DNA from: Sphingobacterium sp. UGAL515B_05 | GTDB lineage: Bacteria > Bacteroidota > Bacteroidia > Sphingobacteriales > Sphingobacteriaceae | Assembly: GCF_033097525.1 (NCBI RefSeq) | Contig: NZ_CP109907.1 | Location: 1,488,001 to 1,552,000 of the forward strand | Direction of reading: 5' to 3' | Length of the DNA: 64,000 nt | Shown: positions 44,483-53,866 of the stretch, one piece after another | How positions within the stretch are numbered: position 1 is the stretch's first letter | Layout: every line of letters begins with the position of its first letter | Translations under genes and position numbers: made by a program | The notes under the pieces: model-generated | What the model was told of the DNA's origin: nothing | Seen by the model: the letters and a program-made list of their open reading frames with translations, nothing else | Databases searched by the model: none

Positions 44483-46090
44483 CTAGTCGGGACGATCAAT
44501 ATACTGTTTCTGTACTTTCTTCATGACGATCGGTTCAGGATTACTGTCCTGAAATGGATCAAAGTAATAGAGTCCCTGTTCCCGATACAGTGCTAAATGT
44601 TTCTTTAACACTTTAGTGAATTGGTCAAAATTACGTTGCCTGCCAGATGTCCATGCTGCTTCCGCCAATGCCGCAATTCTCGGAAAGACGAGATAATCCA
44701 ATCGATTGGTATTTGTCACGGTTTCAGTCCATAGATTGGCCTGTATACCCAATATCTGTTTTCTTCGACCACCTAAACTGTCCAACTGTTCGCCAGCAAA
44801 ATTGTAGATATTCTGGATAGGGTTAAACCCTTTGCCCCATTTCCGTCCATACCGATGGTTTTCCTGCTGCACAAAATCAAAATATAGAGGTAAACGCGGT
44901 GTAAGAATTGCCTGATATCCTTTATCCAAAATTTTGTTGAGCTGTTCGGGTTTATCATGGCGCCACCACATCATCACAGTCTGCGCTTTGTTCAGTTTTG
45001 CGTCTACCATCTCATCCCAAACAACGATTTTTCCATTTATTCGGGCAACGGAATCTGCCATACGTCGAATAAAATACTCTTCCACTTCCTTGTTGGATTT
45101 CAACCCTTCTGCCTTTTTTAACTCCTGCACCTGTAGATCATTATTCCAGGCATCGCTACCAAAAGCCACTTCGTCTCCGCCCAAATGAATGTAAGTCGAA
45201 GGAAAAAGCGCTTTTACCTCGCGCAATACATGACTTAAAAATGAATATGTCGTATTTTTTGCTGGGTGAAAAGTAAAATCAGGGTGTTTTTCATTACCTC
45301 CGCCCGATAAAAACGGATAAGCGCGATTTGCCGCTGTTGCATGTCCAGGCATATCAATCTCAGGAATGACCTCAATATTACGTTCATCAGCATAAGCAAT
45401 AATCTCACTGATATCATTTTGCGTATAATACTGTACTCCAGCATAGGGGTCTAAATAATTGCCTATACCCCCTATTTGAGCCAGCCAGGGGTAACGTTGT
45501 ATACTAAGGCGCCACGCAGGTTCATCCGTCAAATGCCAGTGAAACTTGTTCAACTTATAAAAAGCCATCCAGTCCAACAATGACTTTACTTTTTCCTTTC
45601 CGAAGAAGTGTCTCGACTCATCTAACATAAAACCGCGCCATGTAAATTGTGCTTTATCTGTAATTTCAACAGCATCCAACTCACGCTGATCACCGCTTAG
45701 GGCTGCAACGGACAACAATTGGTCTAAACTTGCAATTCCATTGACAAGTCCTGATTTATCTGAAGCGTAAATTCGAATATGAGTAGGATCTATCTGCAGA
45801 CGATAGGCCTCATGTTCAAGTGTTTTATCCCAGCTTACCATAACCTGGGCTTCGTCGACCTTGGTTGCAGCATAGGCCGAAATCCCGAAACGCCCAAGTA
45901 GGAGCTTCTTGAAATACAATATCGTGGGATCAAAATAAGGATCGCTTATAATGCCTATATTTCTACCCAGGATGAGTTTCCCCTTCCGCGCTTCCTGCTG
46001 CTGAGGACGTGGGATAATAGCAACCTGTGCCTCCACAAACTGTATCGTCAAGAATACCAAAAGAAATGTTCCTATTAATCTATGTTTCAT
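44483..46090 (-). CDS. Exported beta-N-acetylhexosaminidase, GH20 family
   Basis: A 535-residue exported glycosidase. The frame is open to 46111 with a TTG, but the ATG at 46090 gives the normal signal peptide (MKHRLIGTFLLVFLTIQFVE, cleaved after EAQ), so it is used here. A GH20b-like N-terminal domain precedes the TIM barrel, which contains FKWHLTDE-like KFHWHLTDEPAWRLSI, EVIPEIDMPGHATAA and the catalytic pair YIHLGGDEVAFG (Asp-Glu near residue 305), followed by WDEMVDAKLN. It removes terminal GlcNAc or GalNAc by substrate-assisted catalysis. The fucosidase gene follows on the same strand. Confidence 0.93.
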   Translation of the reverse strand: MKHRLIGTFLLVFLTIQFVEAQVAIIPRPQQQEARKGKLILGRNIGIISDPYFDPTILYFKKLLLGRFGISAYAATKVDEAQVMVSWDKTLEHEAYRLQIDPTHIRIYASDKSGLVNGIASLDQLLSVAALSGDQRELDAVEITDKAQFTWRGFMLDESRHFFGKEKVKSLLDWMAFYKLNKFHWHLTDEPAWRLSIQRYPWLAQIGGIGNYLDPYAGVQYYTQNDISEIIAYADERNIEVIPEIDMPGHATAANRAYPFLSGGGNEKHPDFTFHPAKNTTYSFLSHVLREVKALFPSTYIHLGGDEVAFGSDAWNNDLQVQELKKAEGLKSNKEVEEYFIRRMADSVARINGKIVVWDEMVDAKLNKAQTVMMWWRHDKPEQLNKILDKGYQAILTPRLPLYFDFVQQENHRYGRKWGKGFNPIQNIYNFAGEQLDSLGGRRKQILGIQANLWTETVTNTNRLDYLVFPRIAALAEAAWTSGRQRNFDQFTKVLKKHLALYREQGLYYFDPFQDSNPEPIVMKKVQKQYIDRPD

Positions 46091-46559
46091 CCGTTCTATC
46101 GTTATTTTCAACTAATCAGATTAAATCTGCTTGTGTAAAGTATTTGTTTCTAAGTAGGTTCGATCCTACATTATTCAAACCTAGTTTGTGCTATAATCGG
46201 CCCACCACAGCCAGCACGCGATGTAAAAGGAATACGAAAATCCATCGTATGAACTGTTTATATCGGTTCTGCCCACAGTTTATCTTGTAATGCAATGGTA
46301 AAGAATTTATTATTTATTACTGTAGCCCAAGTATAGTCAATCGTTTGCGCAAATCTCGAAAACGTTGTAGTGGATGGACGCAATAAAGCGAATAAAGAAA
46401 AAACAACAATCAATAAAGATATTTTAATTATTTATAATTAAAAACAAAGTAAGATAGGATGAACAACGCTGATGGCCCAATTAGTCATTGTCGTTTTGTT
46501 AGCTATATTTGAAGACATAAATTTGAAGACACAAATACAATACCCTAAGTTAAAACCGT
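46091..46559. other. Divergent promoter region between GH20 and GH2 genes
   Basis: This 469-base region has no supported gene. On the plus strand it holds a -33/-7 promoter just before the GH2 gene. On the minus strand TAGGTTTG (46176-46183) matches the -7 consensus about 85 bases before the GH20 start, without a clear -33 element. The repeat ATTTGAAGACA occurs twice near 46507-46531. It could bind a shared regulator, but no larger inverted repeat was found. Confidence 0.45.
46494..46525 (+). promoter_or_regulatory. Predicted promoter of the GH2 gene (TTTTG-N19-TAAATTTG)
   Basis: TTTTG (46494-46498), a 19-base spacer and TAAATTTG (46518-46525) fit the Bacteroidota -33/-7 consensus well. Transcription would start near 46531, about 30 bases before the ATG. 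A second -7 match, TATATTTG (46504-46511), lies just upstream but lacks a properly spaced -33. Confidence 0.6.
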
Positions 46560-48794
46560 ATGATAAAAAAGATCTTTTATACCTTAATCTTTATTGGAAT
46601 ACTGCTATTGAACGTACAAGCGCGAACCGTAGTTCCATTTAATACCAGCTGGACTTTCAAAAAGGGACCTTTTTCTACCTCGACATTAGATTATAATCAG
46701 CTGTTTGAAGGGAAATGGCAGCTTGTCAATTTACCGCACACCTGGAATGCAAACGATATGCAGACCAAAGAGATTAAGTCTGGTAGTTTAGGAAAAAATG
46801 AGCGCTTTTATACCGGTGATGCCTATTATCGCAAATCTTTTGTTCCCGAAACAGCTTGGAAAGATAAACGCATTTTCATCCGATTTGAAGGGGTCAATAC
46901 CAACACAGAAGTATACGTAAACAATCAGCCCCTGCCTACCAAAGAAGGCAAAAATGATATTACCTACGACAATACGAAACGCAATGGAAATTATAACTTC
47001 GTGGGCAGACATCAGGGTGGTTATTCTGCATTTGTATTCGAACTGACCAATATGCTCCAATTTGGAAAAGAAAACGAAATTTTGGTGAAGGTAAACAATG
47101 AAGCTACTCCACAGGTAATTCCTGTTAACCATACCCTTTTCCCTATGTACGGCGGTATTTATAGACCGGTCGAACTTATTGTAACCGAAGACATCCATAT
47201 TGCGGTGAATGATTTTGCAGCTAAAGGAATCTATCTCACGCAAAAAAATGTCTCCAAGAAAACAGCCGATGTTGCTGTAAAAATAAAAATAGACAACAAG
47301 TCCGGAAAGAAACAACCGATCGAATTGCTGACAACGATTTTCGAAAAAGACGGATCGATTAAAGCCAAACAAAGTACACAGTACACGTTGTTACCGCAAG
47401 GCCGTCAAACCGTTACGCAACAGATCCTAGTCAAAAGTCCACATTTATGGCAAGGTTTAGATGATCCCTATCTCTATAAGGTGGTCACACAAATCAAAAA
47501 GAACAACCAGGTAATTGATGAAGTAACAGCACCGCTTGGTCTTCGTAAATTTGAATTACGAACCGGTGAAGGATTTTTCCTAAATGATATCAAATATCCG
47601 CTATATGGTGTTTGTCGCCATCAGGATCGACTCGGTAAAGGATCGGCCCTAAGCAATGCAGACCACGACGAAGACCTAGCAATCATCAAAGAAATGGGAG
47701 CAACATCGATCCGATTGGCACATTACCAACAGTCTGAGTACTTCTATTCAAAATGCGATAGCATGGGTCTCGTTATCTGGGCCGAAATCCCGTTTGTCAA
47801 TCGGGTAACCACCTTGGAAGACAACAACGCACAACAACAGCTGAAAGAACTGATCCGCCAAAATTTCAACCATCCTTCCATCTATATATGGGGTATGCAC
47901 AATGAGGTATACTCTCCTACTGCCTATACCGTCGAACTAACGACCAAATTAAATGACCTCGCTAAATCCGAAGATCCTGATCGCTATACCGTTTCTGTCA
48001 GCGGTTACAATGTTATCGACCACCCAGTTAACAATAATGCAGATGTACAAGGCATCAATCATTACTTTGGCTGGTATAATGGTGAACTGGAAGATAAATC
48101 AGATAAGGAGGATGATGTCGCCTCCTGGGCAAAACGTATCAGTGAAGAATTCAAAGATTACCGGATTATCTTTTCGGAATATGGTGCAGAAGCCATTCCC
48201 GAAGATCAAGCAGAAGAAGTTGGAAATTTTGGAAATCAATGGAGCAATCCATCGTTTTTCCCTGAAGAATATGCAACCAAATTTCATGAAGTACATTGGG
48301 GCGTGATATCCAAAAGTCCAATTTTCCTAGGTTCTTATGTCTGGAACACATTCGATTTTGCCACGCCCATTACTGCGCTGAACGTTAACCCACGGAATTA
48401 TAAAGGACTGGTTTCCTTTGACCGTAAACTGAAGAAGGATGGCTTTTATTGGTACAAAGCCAATTGGAGCAAAGAACCCGTGTTATATATTACACAGCGT
48501 CGTATGATCAACAGAGGTAATGAAATCACGCCTATTACGGTTTATTCGAACCGAGGTGAGCCAACATTGATCATCAATGGGCAAACGATCAAAGGGGCCA
48601 AAATTGGTCAGACCAACGTACACTACATCTTCGAAAACGTGAAGCTAAAACTGGGGAAGAATACTGTAGAAGCAAAAGTAATCCAAAAAGACGGTAAGGT
48701 ATTAACCGACACGATTGAATGGAACTATGACCCAGCGTTTAAACAGGGACCATCGGGACCAACAAAATCGAAAACAGAGCATGTAGGTCTATAA
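46560..48794 (+). CDS. Exported GH2-family beta-galactosidase-like glycosidase
   Basis: A 744-residue exported glycosidase with signal peptide about 1-21 (IFIGILLLNVQAR). GH2 domain order is clear: a sugar-binding jelly roll (about 25-205; WQLVNLPHTWNAND, YRKSFVPETAWKDKRIFIRF), an immunoglobulin-like domain, and a TIM barrel with acid/base Glu449 (IYIWGMHNEVYSP) and nucleophile Glu540 (IIFSEYGAEA). A short C-terminal beta domain follows from about 645. Beta-galactosidase is the likeliest activity, but beta-glucuronidase or beta-mannosidase cannot be excluded by eye. Beside a fucosidase and hexosaminidases, a role in glycoconjugate breakdown is likely. Confidence 0.9.
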   Translation: MIKKIFYTLIFIGILLLNVQARTVVPFNTSWTFKKGPFSTSTLDYNQLFEGKWQLVNLPHTWNANDMQTKEIKSGSLGKNERFYTGDAYYRKSFVPETAWKDKRIFIRFEGVNTNTEVYVNNQPLPTKEGKNDITYDNTKRNGNYNFVGRHQGGYSAFVFELTNMLQFGKENEILVKVNNEATPQVIPVNHTLFPMYGGIYRPVELIVTEDIHIAVNDFAAKGIYLTQKNVSKKTADVAVKIKIDNKSGKKQPIELLTTIFEKDGSIKAKQSTQYTLLPQGRQTVTQQILVKSPHLWQGLDDPYLYKVVTQIKKNNQVIDEVTAPLGLRKFELRTGEGFFLNDIKYPLYGVCRHQDRLGKGSALSNADHDEDLAIIKEMGATSIRLAHYQQSEYFYSKCDSMGLVIWAEIPFVNRVTTLEDNNAQQQLKELIRQNFNHPSIYIWGMHNEVYSPTAYTVELTTKLNDLAKSEDPDRYTVSVSGYNVIDHPVNNNADVQGINHYFGWYNGELEDKSDKEDDVASWAKRISEEFKDYRIIFSEYGAEAIPEDQAEEVGNFGNQWSNPSFFPEEYATKFHEVHWGVISKSPIFLGSYVWNTFDFATPITALNVNPRNYKGLVSFDRKLKKDGFYWYKANWSKEPVLYITQRRMINRGNEITPITVYSNRGEPTLIINGQTIKGAKIGQTNVHYIFENVKLKLGKNTVEAKVIQKDGKVLTDTIEWNYDPAFKQGPSGPTKSKTEHVGL

Positions 48795-48820
48795 TCACGC
48801 TAGCAAAATAATAGACAAAA

Positions 48821-48857
48821 AACAGGGGTAGTCTAAAAAGCTACCCCTGTTTTTTTG
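48821..48857 (+). terminator. Terminator of the GH2 gene
   Basis: AACAGGGGTAG and CTACCCCTGTT form an 11-pair stem with a 9-base loop, then a T-run. It lies 26 bases after the stop codon. Confidence 0.85.
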
Positions 48858-49003
48858 TTTAAGGATATATCCCCCCTCGGCTATAGTGATCATCAGATCA
48901 CTTACCCTAATTTCAAAAAAGTATTAACCGATAAAAGCGGGTCGTTTACCGAGATTGTCTCGAGACTGGCCTAATGCCCCTCTTCAGCACCCTATTTGCT
49001 TCC

Positions 49004-49011
49004 TATCTTTG
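49004..49011 (+). promoter_or_regulatory. Predicted -7 box (TATCTTTG) of the small DUF4342-like gene
   Basis: It matches TAnnTTTG and lies 41 bases before the ATG at 49053. No correctly spaced -33 TTTG was found. Confidence 0.4.
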
Positions 49012-49052
49012 AGTCATCAAATAAGAAATAAAAAAATTAAAAAATAAACATC

Positions 49053-49331
49053 ATGGCAACTAAAACAACATTCAGCATCAACAGTAAAACAATTACTAAA
49101 GTTTTTCAAGATCTTTTTGATTCCTTCAAAAGCTCACGTTTAAAAGTTTCCTCCAAGAATGGACAAGAATACTTAAATATCTCCTTGCTATTAGCTGTAA
49201 TCATCGGAATTATTTTCCCTGTAGCTTTCATTGCATTGATTATTCTAAGCCTGATTGCACCTATTGAAATTGCAATCCTTCAAGAAGTAAAAGAAGAGAA
49301 TGCAGATCAAAAGATGATCGAACTCAAATAA
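49053..49331 (+). CDS. Small DUF4342-like membrane protein
   Basis: A 92-residue protein. The first 40 residues are polar (a stretch after MATKTTFSINSKTITK contains FQDLFDSFKSSRLKV). SSKNGQEYLNISLLLAVIIG and the following hydrophobic segment (about residues 46-75) make one membrane-spanning region. The pattern of a basic RLKV strand, a glycine-containing turn, LNI and a hydrophobic helix resembles DUF4342 proteins, whose function is unknown. The acidic C-terminus (EVKEENADQK) would face the cytosol or periplasm. It has its own promoter and terminator. Confidence 0.7.
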   Translation: MATKTTFSINSKTITKVFQDLFDSFKSSRLKVSSKNGQEYLNISLLLAVIIGIIFPVAFIALIILSLIAPIEIAILQEVKEENADQKMIELK

Positions 49332-49337
49332 GTAAAA

Positions 49338-49366
49338 AATAAAGGGTAATACCCTTTATTTTTTTT
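49338..49366. terminator. Bidirectional terminator between convergent genes
   Basis: AATAAAGGGT and ACCCTTTATT form a 10-pair stem with a 3-base loop and a T-run on the plus strand. It ends the small gene at 49331. The stop codon of the convergent GH20 gene (49356) lies inside the hairpin, so in that direction the A/T tracts fall partly within coding sequence. Confidence 0.75.
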
Positions 49367-51365
49367 CTATCTTATCAAACGGCCTATTTGGAGACAAATT
49401 AAATGTAAAATTTCCTTTTGAATCCACACCGCCAGCACCTCTGACACGGGCTTTGATTTCGTATTTCGATTGGGGATTATAATTCGTTACCGTAAAATTG
49501 TAGTAAAAAGGTTTGATCTTGTTGGTTCCCCTAAATTTATCCGCAAGCGCATGATGTCCATCCTCTGCAATGACCTGCCCGTCCTGTAGCAATTGTACGG
49601 CATCGATCTCCAGAAAATTCTTCCCCTCCACAAAGAAAAATCCAGCTTGCGCTCGTCCATTATCGTAAATCTTCCTGCTCACGTCAAAAGTTAGAAAACT
49701 ATACGTTTCCTTGATATCATTAGGGCCCCATGATCCGGCAATATATCCCCCGGGACGATAATAATCAATACGCATGGAGTCTAATCTTGGAAGATTGGCA
49801 TCCAATCGATGGCTAAACGCTGCATAATCTTTCGCAGACTTAGCAGACCATCCAATTTCAGCAACGGCAAGCAATCGCGGAAAATTCTGCACATTCAGGT
49901 CTTTAATATCCTGGGCCAACGCTGTCCACATATTTCCCTGAACACCGAGGACAAGCTGATCCTCAGCCGGACTAAGTCCTGCAGAAGGATCAAATTCATA
50001 CACTCTTTTCAGCGAGTTTATCTGCGGATAGGCCAGATCAGTCATGGTACCATCATTCCGATCGGCTTGGGTAATATCAAAATAGAGATGCGATGCTGGT
50101 GTGGCCACGGCTTTAAACCCATCTTTGGTTGCTTCCTTGATCGCTTCTTCACCAAGCCAGCTCATAATCGCTGTACTCTTTGGTAAGTTTTCAGCATCGG
50201 CCAAAATATCATTCCACCCGATCGGTTTTTTTCCTTTTTGGACAATGATAGCAGAAACACGTTGAACGAAATAGCTCTGCAGTGCTTTGACATCTCTAAT
50301 CTGGTGCTGTTTCATAAAATCCTGCACGTGTGGTTCTTTTTCCCACAAGTCATGACGGACTTCGTCCCCCCCAAAATGGATATAACTACCCGGAAAGAGG
50401 TTAGCGATTTCAGTGAACACATTATTCAAGAATTCATAGGTAAACTCTTTTGTAGGATCCAATGTATTGGGGGTAAATTGATTTCCCCAATAGCCCCAAG
50501 ATGACACAAAAGGAAAAATGTGATTCGGGTAGGAATTTTTGTTGACCCCAAGTTCAGGATAGGCTAATATGGTTGGCCATGAATGTCCAGGAACATCGAT
50601 CTCGGGCACAATCGTAATATTACGCTCTCGAGCATATTGAACAACTTCCTTGATCTGCTCCTGTGTATAAAATCCACTGCGTTCTGCAGGTTGTTTTTCT
50701 GTTCGATGAAATACCGTCGCATTTTCCATGGTCAATTTCGGATATTTCTTTATTTCGATTCGCCAGCCCTGGTCATCCGTCAAATGCCAATGGAACGTAT
50801 TCATTTTGTATAATGCCATGACATCCAAATACTTTTTCACAGTTTTCACATCGAAGAAAGTCCGGCTCACATCTTTCATATAACCACGCCAATGATAGCG
50901 GGGATAATCTTTAATTTTCACTGCTGGAATATTCCAGCTTATTTCTTTGGTTGGGTTACTACCCTCGAAAGCTGTCGGTAAAAGTTGCCGCAGTGATTGC
51001 GTTGCATTGAAAAGCCCATGGGAGCTTTTTGCTGTCACGACCACTCCCCGATTGGAAACCTCAAGCTGATAGCCTTCGTCATTAGGCGTTGTCAATTTAG
51101 GGTCTAGGTTAAATTCAATGCTATTGCTCGCCTGTTTCTTTATGTTCAGGGGATAATGCGTTACTTTTCTCAGCTGCTCAACAAACAAAGACACATCTTT
51201 CACATCGCAGTTCTTAAAACTTAAGGTAGTTTGTGGATTTAACAGAAACTGGCCTGCTCCTATATTGATTTCCTGAGGTTTGGGGATAATATCAATCCCA
51301 GACTGCGCATGGAGCCCTTGCGCAAATAAAAGGGATAACGCTACTGAACAGAGGAGTGTTTTCAT
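49356..51365 (-). CDS. Exported beta-N-acetylhexosaminidase, GH20 family, with C-terminal beta domain
   Basis: A 669-residue exported glycosidase. Signal peptide about 1-20 (SVALSLLFAQGLHAQS); GH20b-like N-terminal domain about 25-150; catalytic TIM barrel about 150-500 with NTFHWHLTDDQGWRIEIKKY, ITIVPEIDVPGHSWPT, the catalytic pair YIHFGGDEVRHD (near residue 335) and IGWNDILADAEN. The last 130 residues (VEGKNFLEIDAVQLLQDGQV) form an extra beta domain lacking in the shorter GH20 at 44483. The two GH20 enzymes share the fold but differ widely, so they probably act on different linkages or sizes. It is divergent from the hybrid kinase gene. Confidence 0.93.
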   Translation of the reverse strand: MKTLLCSVALSLLFAQGLHAQSGIDIIPKPQEINIGAGQFLLNPQTTLSFKNCDVKDVSLFVEQLRKVTHYPLNIKKQASNSIEFNLDPKLTTPNDEGYQLEVSNRGVVVTAKSSHGLFNATQSLRQLLPTAFEGSNPTKEISWNIPAVKIKDYPRYHWRGYMKDVSRTFFDVKTVKKYLDVMALYKMNTFHWHLTDDQGWRIEIKKYPKLTMENATVFHRTEKQPAERSGFYTQEQIKEVVQYARERNITIVPEIDVPGHSWPTILAYPELGVNKNSYPNHIFPFVSSWGYWGNQFTPNTLDPTKEFTYEFLNNVFTEIANLFPGSYIHFGGDEVRHDLWEKEPHVQDFMKQHQIRDVKALQSYFVQRVSAIIVQKGKKPIGWNDILADAENLPKSTAIMSWLGEEAIKEATKDGFKAVATPASHLYFDITQADRNDGTMTDLAYPQINSLKRVYEFDPSAGLSPAEDQLVLGVQGNMWTALAQDIKDLNVQNFPRLLAVAEIGWSAKSAKDYAAFSHRLDANLPRLDSMRIDYYRPGGYIAGSWGPNDIKETYSFLTFDVSRKIYDNGRAQAGFFFVEGKNFLEIDAVQLLQDGQVIAEDGHHALADKFRGTNKIKPFYYNFTVTNYNPQSKYEIKARVRGAGGVDSKGNFTFNLSPNRPFDKIEKK

Positions 51366-51548
51366 TAAAATTTAAGTTTTTATTTTTAAATAAACAGACA
51401 AAAAAAGACCGTTTATTGGTTTCGTTATGCAAAATAAAAAATAAAAAATGATCCTTCTACTCCAACTTTCAATCAAACGATTGTGTAAGATTTTCAAAAA
51501 GTAGCTCGTTGGCTACAGGCACACCAAGAGGATATCATTTTTTAGTAT

Positions 51549-51556
51549 TAAATTTG
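51549..51556 (+). promoter_or_regulatory. Predicted -7 box (TAAATTTG) of the hybrid kinase gene
   Basis: It matches TAnnTTTG and lies 58 bases before the GTG start. No correctly spaced -33 motif was seen. Confidence 0.4.
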
Positions 51557-51614
51557 ACTTCCAGACAAAACAAAATAGGCTATAGTTAACTTATTGGGGT
51601 GAAAGAACAATAAC

Positions 51615-53744
51615 GTGAAAAACAGTAAAAAATTATTTATTATCAGGACAGTTTTAATTGCTTTTCTGATTCTTTCCTTGGTTTATATCGGGTCGATATT
51701 TACCTATCAATATATTGAGTACCAAAAGACCGAAGCCCGTTTAAATAAAGCGTATAGTTCTAAAAATCAATTGACGAATCTTTTTTACGAACTCTTCTCC
51801 TCGTATAATGCTGCCGGAAATGCCTTTCGCTCTTATACCGTGGACTTTAGTACCGAAAATTTAAAGAATTACAGCAATAGTTTAGATACGTTACGATTTT
51901 ATATCGATTCCCTTTCTAAATTATCTTCCCAAAAGGGACTTACTTTCTCTACGAAGACATCCTTGGAACAAAATATCACCCTTTCCGACGAGTTTGCCCA
52001 CATCAAACTGGCTGTTGACAACATGATTTTTTTAGCCAAAGACTCGCTGTCACTCTTAACGAAAACGAATAGAACCATTCGTCCAGGGAATAATCGGATA
52101 CTTGCAGATTCTGTTGTCAATAAAATATTAAGAGATACCGCACTCAATGTAAGTAAGAAGGATACCATTGTCCGAAAGAAAGAAAAACTCTTTACACGTA
52201 TTTTCAAAGCCAAAAATGACACCCTTGTTGCCGATAAACTTGAACAAAATTTCAACGTTAACCAAATCAAGGCAATACATAGCCAGATCCAAAGTTTGAT
52301 CGAGCAAAATGAAATATTTCACCGGCAAGATTTCAGTAAGATTCGCCGTTCTTTTGCTGAGCTTCAACACAAGGAAAGACAGCTTCTACAATCTAATTAC
52401 AACTTATTCAGCACGATTAGTACGGCCTTGCTTCGCATTAAGACCCATGAAGATGAGATACTAAGAGCTGCGGAAATTCAAGATTTCAAACTCTATAAAG
52501 AAAACTCTTCCATTTTCGGCAAACAGGTGATCGCTTCTATTATTCTTATGATTATTATGGTGACACTCTTGTTGTCCTACCATTACAACACACTTGTGTA
52601 TGAGCGCAAGCTTACTGCCGCTAGAGATTATGCCTTGCGAACAGCGAAAGAGAAGGCCAGTATACTGGCCAATGTAAGTCATGATGTGCGCACACCGGTC
52701 AATTCTTTGGTCAGTGTTATTGATCTGCTAAAGAGTAATGCGGCAAACAATCGGGTCAACCCTATTTTATTAGACTCCATTACACAAGATATCCATGTGA
52801 TCAATGATACCGTGGAAGATATTCTGAATCTGGGTAAGCTAGAGTCTGGTACACTAGAAATTAAGGCCGAGTATTTTTCGCCAACTCAATTGCTCGCGAA
52901 CCTCATAAAAATGCAGCAGGCTCAAGCAGACAAAAAAGGACTGAAACTTATCAGTGACATTGATATCGATCCCGACATCTTAATCAAAAGCGGAACGTAT
53001 CGTGTACGCCAGATTGTTTCAAACCTCTTGAGCAACGCCATTAAATATACAGATAAGGGGCAGATAGAAGTAAAAGCCTTTATCAGCAGAGACCCAGGAG
53101 GATCCAAATTACATATATTAGTCAACGATACGGGAAAAGGTATTTCTGCGAAAGATCAAGGACATATTTTCGAACAGTACTATATGACCGATCAGAAATC
53201 CAAGAATAGTTTTGGATTGGGATTACATATTGCTAAACTCATGGCCGAACAGCTAAACGGAACGTTAAGTGTTAGCAGTCAACAGGGCAAGGGATCAACA
53301 TTTACATTAGTCGTTCCGTTTACCGAAGAAAAGAAAAATAGGAAACAAATTACGAGCTTGGACAAGCTCTCAAAAGAGCTACGCTTTGTCGTTATTGATG
53401 ATAATCCGATCAATAATCTATTCGTAAAACAAGCATTGCAACATTTCGAGGATGTGAAAATCTATCAGGATTCATCTACAGCAATAGCCTATCTGAAGGA
53501 AAATAGAACGGATATTATTATCACCGATCTCAAAATGCATGGCCCTACCGGCTGGGATATCCTCAATACGGTCAAAGACAACAATAGCGTAAAGGGATGG
53601 AATAGCAAAGTTATTGCCCTGACGTCAGACGAATCCCAAGTAACCATGCAGACCCCCGAAGGGCAGCTACATCAATTTGATGGCGTTATGACCAAACCTC
53701 TGGACAAAGCTATCCTTGCTCAGCTCATCGCAAGGATTTCATAA
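51615..53744 (+). CDS. Hybrid histidine kinase with C-terminal receiver
   Basis: A 709-residue inner-membrane sensor. A membrane helix (about 9-30) and a second (about 303-325) bracket a periplasmic sensor of about 270 residues rich in helices (four-helix-bundle-like), with no family I recognise. The HisKA domain holds phospho-acceptor His356 (ILANVSHDVRTPVNSLV). The ATPase domain shows NLLSNAIKYTDKGQ, VNDTGKGISAKDQGHIFEQY and GLGLHIAKLMAEQL. The receiver domain (about 588-709) carries VVIDDNP, phospho-acceptor Asp638 (IIITDLKMHG) and VMTKPLDKA. It starts with GTG after GGTGAAAG. No DNA-binding domain is present and no response regulator is adjacent, so an output partner must be encoded elsewhere. 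Confidence 0.92.
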   Translation: MKNSKKLFIIRTVLIAFLILSLVYIGSIFTYQYIEYQKTEARLNKAYSSKNQLTNLFYELFSSYNAAGNAFRSYTVDFSTENLKNYSNSLDTLRFYIDSLSKLSSQKGLTFSTKTSLEQNITLSDEFAHIKLAVDNMIFLAKDSLSLLTKTNRTIRPGNNRILADSVVNKILRDTALNVSKKDTIVRKKEKLFTRIFKAKNDTLVADKLEQNFNVNQIKAIHSQIQSLIEQNEIFHRQDFSKIRRSFAELQHKERQLLQSNYNLFSTISTALLRIKTHEDEILRAAEIQDFKLYKENSSIFGKQVIASIILMIIMVTLLLSYHYNTLVYERKLTAARDYALRTAKEKASILANVSHDVRTPVNSLVSVIDLLKSNAANNRVNPILLDSITQDIHVINDTVEDILNLGKLESGTLEIKAEYFSPTQLLANLIKMQQAQADKKGLKLISDIDIDPDILIKSGTYRVRQIVSNLLSNAIKYTDKGQIEVKAFISRDPGGSKLHILVNDTGKGISAKDQGHIFEQYYMTDQKSKNSFGLGLHIAKLMAEQLNGTLSVSSQQGKGSTFTLVVPFTEEKKNRKQITSLDKLSKELRFVVIDDNPINNLFVKQALQHFEDVKIYQDSSTAIAYLKENRTDIIITDLKMHGPTGWDILNTVKDNNSVKGWNSKVIALTSDESQVTMQTPEGQLHQFDGVMTKPLDKAILAQLIARIS

Positions 53745-53760
53745 GCTAGGCAATGTAAGT

Positions 53761-53803
53761 AAAAGAAATAAGGGACTGTCTTTGACAGTCCCTTATTTCT
53801 TTT
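53761..53803. terminator. Bidirectional terminator with 20-pair stem
   Basis: AAAAGAAATAAGGGACTGTC pairs perfectly with its reverse complement across a 3-base loop (TTT). It lies 16 bases after the kinase stop and 63 bases beyond the stop of the convergent TlpA-like gene, and can terminate both. Confidence 0.85.
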
Positions 53804-53866
53804 ACACAATAGACCTACTAAAGTAACCGTGATCCCGCAGGACATCGTTACCTACAGGATATGCTG

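Noticed and set aside
46788..47372. 194-codon minus-strand open frame
   Set aside because: It is the antisense shadow of the GH2 gene; its composition is cysteine- and phenylalanine-rich, as shadows often are.
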